64,000 bases of DNA, taken from positions 78,755,123 to 78,819,122 of the forward strand of contig CM057825.1 in assembly GCA_030068075.1 (NCBI GenBank), given 5' to 3'. The DNA is from Paguma larvata. Lineage: Eukaryota; Chordata; Mammalia; Carnivora; Viverridae. The position numbers and the translations under genes were made by a program. The notes under the pieces were generated by a model, which worked only from the letters and a program-made list of their open reading frames with translations, did no database searches and had not been told where the DNA came from. Positions within the stretch are counted from its first letter, which is position 1. Each line of letters begins with the position of its first letter. This document shows, piece by piece, positions 58,926 through 64,000 of this stretch.

Positions 58926-59714
58926 TGTTTACTCGAACAGAAAGCTGTGGACCCTGTCTATCTTCTCCAGAGTCCATGCTCAGAATCATTATCCTTGACT
59001 GCCACCCTTGGGAGCAGCTCCATTCTATACTATTCTTCCAGAACAACAGCTATTTTAAAAAACATTTTGGTTTGGGGATTATAAGGTTTACCAAAAAAGA
59101 TCAAATGAAGCCTGAGGGGTTTTGTTTTGATAAACTCCCATTGGGCATGGAAAATTCTTATTCTTTGTCTTCAATAAAAAAAAAAAACAAACATATAAGA
59201 GGCCTACAGGAGTGGAAGATGCTGGAAAAAGACCTTATAAAAAGCCTGAGCCACTCTTCATACATCCAATAAATTATTTATGATACTCCAGAAAAACGAA
59301 GTGAGAAGGTATTTTTTTTCTCCTAAAATTTTATTACGTTATCCATTTATAAATTTTAGTTGAAAATAATGGGCTAAAAAAAAGAATCAGGAAACAGACT
59401 CCATTGCACTCTAGCTAGACATTTCTTCTTATGAGTGAATTGACATAAAATAGGGTGCCCAGTGCAGGAAACTGGTCTGACTAGAAAATAACTGGAAGAT
59501 TGACTGTAATGAAATCAGAATCCAAACTCTCCCAATTGATTTGTTGATTCTTCATACAGAGATTCCAACCACAAAAACTATAAAACAAAGTTAAAATATT
59601 GTCTCTATTCAATTCTGTTTCAAGCAATAATTGGCTCACGTAATTAGTCTGTCAGAGTATTATTGAGTGTCCACTGGAATGAGGAATATAGTGGTATGTC
59701 AGGAAGAAAAGAAT
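58926..59714. other. unassigned sequence
   Basis: No gene or repeat recognised. Confidence 0.35.
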
Positions 59715-59890
59715 GTAGACTATGGAGTTAAGTCTGAGTTCAAATCCCAATACCACTACTGGGCAAATTGATTTATTTAAGTAATAAACTCTCTGGGTCT
59801 TGGTTTGTATGCTTGCAAAATTGTCAGAACACAGATGTGTGAAAGATTAGGTAAGAAAATGTATATAAAAGATAGATTCTAGTCCTAAAG
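59715..59890 (+). repeat. MIR SINE
   Basis: 'agactatggagttaagtctg', 'agttcaaatcccaataccac', 'gggcaaattgatttatttaa' and 'actctctgggtcttggtttg' match the MIR 5' half and core. Confidence 0.7.
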
Positions 59891-59924
59891 ACACACTAGA
59901 TTCCTCTGTAAATAGAAGCTCATA

Positions 59925-60250
59925 TCAGTCACTAGTATTAGGTGTACGGCAGTATGCTAGCAGTGTGGGGGGTTAATAAATGAAGATGACATGATTCTTG
60001 TCCTAAAGAGTTTACAATATAGATTAGGAAATAAAGCTAGCAAATATGAGAATATAACTATTGATAAGCACAGTACTATTTGGAAGAAGGAATAGATTGT
60101 TGTGGAGTAGACTACTTGAGGAGGTTTATGGTGGACACATATGTTGGCTGGGCCCCGAAGGCTGAGAAAGATCAAGGATGTGACAACTCAATTATCTACT
60201 CCCATTTTAAAACAAACTTAGAGGCAATGGTGACTTCATCTTCAAAGCAA
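59925..60250 (-). repeat. L2 LINE fragment
   Basis: Reverse L2 pattern: 'gattcttgtcctaaagagtt', 'tacaatatagattaggaaat', 'gaggaggtttatggtgg'-like text, and 'ggctgagaaagatcaagg'. Diverged. Confidence 0.5.
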
Positions 60251-60319
60251 AAGACCCAATAAATAAAGGAATAATCCTTGCCACAATGAATTTCTATATG
60301 TGATGTGCTTTAAACTTTT

Positions 60320-60475
60320 GCTGTTTAAAGTGTGGTTCATAGACCAATTGCATTCAGAGTTTGTTGGATATGCAGATTCTTGGATCCTATCCTAGATCTT
60401 CTGAATCAGAATCTGTATTTTAACAAAATCCTGGGGCTGATTTGTATGAACGTTAAAGTTTAAGCAACACAGTTG
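60320..60475 (+). repeat. MER5A-like DNA transposon fragment (hAT-Charlie)
   Basis: 'aaagtgtggttcatagacca', 'gatatgcagattcttggatc', 'ctgaatcagaatctgtattt', 'aacaaaatcctggggctgat' and 'gttaaagtttaagcaacac' follow MER5A from end to end. Confidence 0.75.
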
Positions 60476-60569
60476 TAAACCTCAAGAAAAGTTCCAAAAC
60501 AATGAAGCTTACATGTTTTATATTTTAAAAAACACCAGGTTTTTAAGACACTTTAGAGATGATAAGTAC

Positions 60570-60782
60570 TGTTCTAGAATGTCTTCATTTATAAGATGTA
60601 AATGATGATACCTGCCCATCTAGACTATTATGAGGATTAACTGCAATAAACATACATAAAACCTTAATTTTCTAATCCCACAAGAGAAAACCATGTTTTT
60701 AAAATCTTTATATCCTTCACCCTTAGCATAGTGCTCCATATATACTCCATAGTCAAAAAATACGTATTAAATAAATGAATTT
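60570..60782 (+). repeat. MIR fragment followed by L2 3' end
   Basis: 60570-60665 reads as MIR ('cttcatttataagatgtaaa', 'tattatgaggattaactgca'). 60690-60782 reads as L2 3' end ('cacccttagcatagtgctcc', 'tattaaataaatgaattta'). Confidence 0.55.
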
Positions 60783-61149
60783 AAAAATGAGTCAAAGGCT
60801 TTAGGAAATGATGAAGGTCACTTTGAAATGGATGAGCATAGGATGAATTAGGTCTGCAGACAAAGAATGCTGACACAGGAGAGCACTTTTCAGATTAAAC
60901 TGAGCACACTCATTTAGTTACAAGACCTTTTTATTATTAAAAAAATAAAAATGTCATATAATAGTGAAACTTAAGTTATAAAATGTATTTATCATAGAAA
61001 ATTAGATTTATCACATATAATGTACTCACTAACCTGGTGTTAATTTAATTCAGTACTAAATGTTTTGTGGAGATTCTGTTATGAATTAAAACACTAGTTT
61101 TCTCCTGACAGACTCAAGTTATATAATGAGTTTATCTAAAGAATAAAAT
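60783..61149. other. unassigned AT-rich sequence
   Basis: Nothing recognised. Confidence 0.35.
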
Positions 61150-62130
61150 CCAAACATAGTTCAAAGCCTCACTCTTCCATACCCTCAAGAAGCATATAGT
61201 CTACTGGAGTTAGAGATAAATGCAATTAGCAATTGAAATGAAGAATATGTCTTAATGGAAGGATGGTCTAATGAACAGCAGTGTCAGTAACAAAAAAGCT
61301 GCCTCAGGCTGCCTGCAAAAGGTAGAGCAGGCTTCAGAGAGAAGAGGCTGAGCTGAGACCTGAAGGATGAATAGTGTGGCAGGTGGACTAATGGGGGCAT
61401 GGGCAAGAAAATGGAAGAGAAGAGTAACAGCTTCCTCAGGAAGCTACCAACTAGCTCAGTATTTCTGGAGTATAGAGGGACAGCAGCAGAAGAGAAGTAG
61501 ACAGGGACAACATAGTGATGGCTTTGTATATCACACAAAACTTCTTTTACTTTGCAGGCTATGGGGGGGTCATTAAAAGAATTTGATTAGGGAATTGAAA
61601 TGATCACATTTCCATATGGAATAGGACAATTGGGCAGCAAAGAATCTGATTGATTAAGGAGAGGAAAGTGGAAGGAATAAATGGAATGAGACTAGAACCT
61701 GGCAAACAAGTATAGGAATTAATCACTAATTGACATGGTGCCTTGAATTGTGTCAGTAATGGTCGGAATGGAGAAAATAGCAGGAAACAAATATTAAGAG
61801 GTAGAATTAATAGAATTTGGTGACTGCTTGGATGCGATGGTTTTCTAACCATCAAGAGAAACTCCAAAGAGTTTAAAATCACACAATCCTAGTGAATTCA
61901 TATTCAGTTTAAGCAAGTATGCTCAATGTCCTGTAACAAATTTTATAATGTAAGGATGAAACTGGTAGGCTTTAACTTAGGCATATGCCTGGACAGTGAT
62001 GCCACTCACTGAGATAAGAAATATAGGATGAAGAATAAAACTTGATCAGTTGAGGGCATGTTGATCTTGAACGGCATTTGGTTCATCAAATGGTGTCTGA
62101 TTTCCTTTTAAACTGAGAGTCAGTTGCAAA
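61150..62130 (-). repeat. long L2 LINE fragment (~1 kb)
   Basis: Reverse L2 over a long distance: 'gaagcatatagtctactgga', 'gctgagctgagacctgaagg', 'gggcatgggcaagaaaat', 'gatggctttgtatatcacac', 'aagaatttgattagggaatt', and 'gagggcatgttgatcttgaa'. The longest L2 in the window. Frames in it are not genes. Confidence 0.65.
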
Positions 62131-62642
62131 CGTGGGCTAAATCCTAGTCAAAATAAATTGGAGCTTCCTTCTCCAACATGAGCCCCATATGAATAAGCAA
62201 ATTAAGAACCGAGAATCACATAGCAAACCAAATACAATAATCATTAAAAAAAATTAATCATTACATCAAGAAAAAAAAAAAAGAACCAAGAACCACAGAT
62301 AATAATGGTCTAATATCCCTTCCCAAGTTAGTGGGAGACCAGGGGAAACAAAGACTGGTTCAATCTGGGGTTTCAAGATAGACTTTGATATGAGACTGCA
62401 TGTAAATGGCCTAGATTTATGATATGTGTGATAACACAGAATATACTTATGTGTGGGTCCAGACATGGAAATCCATGATGGGAATCCAGGCAAGAGGTTG
62501 AGCATCAACACCAAGAAAACAGAGAACAAGTAAGAGAAAAGCCCAAATAATGTAAAGAGACATATCGAGTTTGGGAGGCAAATCCCAAAACTTCTAAATT
62601 AATTGGTCTAGAGTGGGCAAATATCATCCTAGACATCACTCT
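62131..62642. other. unassigned sequence
   Basis: No gene or repeat recognised. Poly-A run at about 62271-62283. Confidence 0.35.
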
Positions 62643-62812
62643 GGCAGATTCTTAACCCTAGCTGCACATGAGAAACTTCTTTTTAAAAATACCATGCATA
62701 GCTCCCACTTCCCAGAGATTCTGATGAACCCATCTAAGGTAAGGTCTTGGCATTAGGTTTTTTAAAAGTTCCCAAATGATTCTAATGTAAAGGTAGAGTT
62801 CAAAACTACTAC
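62643..62812 (-). repeat. MER20-like DNA transposon fragment (hAT-Charlie)
   Basis: 'ttaaccctagctgcacatga', 'cccacttcccagagattctg', 'cttggcattaggttttttaa', 'agttcccaaatgattctaat' follow MER20 over nearly its whole length. In placental mammals some MER20 copies have been reported to act as regulatory elements in endometrial cells. Nothing in this sequence shows that this copy does. Confidence 0.75.
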
Positions 62813-64000
62813 CAATCTTCCAAAGCAGAGGGGTTCTATACTTTCTCCCAATTTTTTCAGAACTACTTCCCCTAGACCCACTCTTAACAATAACCGTATC
62901 TTTTACCTAACTTCGACTATGGGAATCTGATATAAGCAATATCAAATACTATCACTTTGATTTTTGATCAAGAAATGTCTCTGCCATCTCAATCTCACTG
63001 CCATCCTTATCTGGAAGTAAAGATAAACCAAACTCCTTTTTCCAGTGGATCATCTCTTTCTTATCATAACCATGGTAAGTCTCTTACATTAAAAATAAAA
63101 ACAAATACAAACAAAACAGCTTTCAAAAACTTTGTTAACTCTTGAGGCACCTCTCCATTTCTTTTCTTCCCTTCAAGCCAAACTTCTTTGATAATAAGGT
63201 CTCCTTACAACCAGGATTGGTGTAATGATTCCTGGTGATTTCTAACAACTTTGAAAAGCGGAAAAATCTGAAGAGAAATATTCTGTTCCAGAAACTCTAG
63301 TCAGGCCATGGAAGAAAGGTCCTCTACTGTACCAAGCAAAGTCAGAGAAGGAAATCCAGCATTCTTGTACAAAAGGAGAGAGTTGCATGTATTATATAAG
63401 GACAAAGAGTTAAACCGAAAAGAAGATAAATTCTGACAGTACTAAACTATGAAAGGTGGGAGAGCAAATTCCAGGCATTTTTATACCACTAATATTGTAT
63501 TATGTTGTCAAACTGGCAACAATTCTGGTGCAAAATATACAGTCTAAGCTTGTAAATTTGGTTCAATAACAGCTAGGTACAATTGAGACAGTAAATAAGA
63601 TAAGAGCTGAATCATTGGCCATTGTTTAATATGACTTTAGAATAAATTTACTGGTAATTAAAGTAGTTACATGACACATTCCAGTAGCTTTTAGGAACAA
63701 GAAAAACAACACACTTATAAATAGCCATATGGGAAAAATGCCCATCATATTGGCTAAAAGTAAATAGGAATAATGCCAAGGAAGAGTGGAAGGATCTCAC
63801 AAAAAAGTCCACTCATCCCTCTTGAAAGAGGAAGCAATATCTCTGGGTCACTAGACTTCAATGTTAAATTGACTTAACAGAAGAAAGATACAAGATTAGG
63901 AAAGTTTTAGTAATCCCTCCTATCTCAAGCTGGCAACTAGGAAGAATTTAAGATACAACCCCTCCCCCTTTCACCATCACTGTCAACAACAAACTGAACA
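62813..64000. other. unassigned sequence to the end of the window
   Basis: No gene, RNA or repeat that I can support. Confidence 0.4.

Noticed and set aside
1..64000. A novel defence, biosynthetic or other multi-gene system
   Set aside because: The window is vertebrate non-coding DNA dominated by repeats. No gene cluster is present.

Overview
The window is mammalian nuclear DNA from a carnivoran, most likely a cat-family (felid) species. The best evidence is a set of tRNA-derived Can-SINEs with the body text seen in cats (CCTGGGTGGCTCAG head, CTGACAGCTCAGAGCC middle, a CT-rich stretch and an A-rich tail), together with young carnivore L1 copies, one of which carries a Can-SINE. Older shared mammalian repeats (L2, MIR, MaLR LTRs, MER5A, MER20, old L1M) fill much of the rest. 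The sequence is AT-rich. I see no intact host protein-coding gene, no convincing exon, no functional RNA gene, no CpG island and no prokaryotic features. The open frames are chance frames or pieces of repeats. The window is therefore intergenic or lies inside a very long intron, and the sequence alone does not decide which.

Layout. 1-9.5 kb: L2 and MIR fragments, two Can-SINEs with clear target-site duplications, and a processed ATP5MF (ATP synthase subunit f) pseudogene inserted inside an old MIR. 9.5-20 kb: old L1M and L2, two Can-SINEs in opposite orientation, a CA and a TGA microsatellite, and an MLT1-type LTR inserted in L1M. 20-28 kb: an MLT1 LTR, a MIR-bearing segment, a 5'-truncated SINE, an MST-type solo LTR, and a carnivore L1 interrupted by a SINE and by a roughly 490-bp inverted copy of the segment at 21.3-21.8 kb. 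30.4-35 kb: a four-layer nest in which an old L1M holds a Can-SINE, which holds a 5'-inverted L1, which holds another 5'-inverted L1. 35-64 kb: mostly unassigned sequence with scattered MIR/L2, two L1 3' fragments, a second MLT1 LTR, one more SINE, a possible minus-strand processed pseudogene at 53.5-53.9 kb, and MER5A and MER20 DNA-transposon fragments.

No set of genes works together here. What can be read is the insertion history. The strongest observations are the inverted duplication (21.3-21.8 versus 25.6-26.1 kb, about 97% identical without gaps, mismatches concentrated at one end), the four-layer nest with two independent 5' inversions, and the ATP5MF retrocopy whose frame now runs into its former 3' untranslated region. 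Several unassigned stretches keep CpG dinucleotides and transcription-factor-like motifs and are offered only as candidates for conserved regulatory elements. Repeat family names come from recognising sequence patterns, not from a database search.
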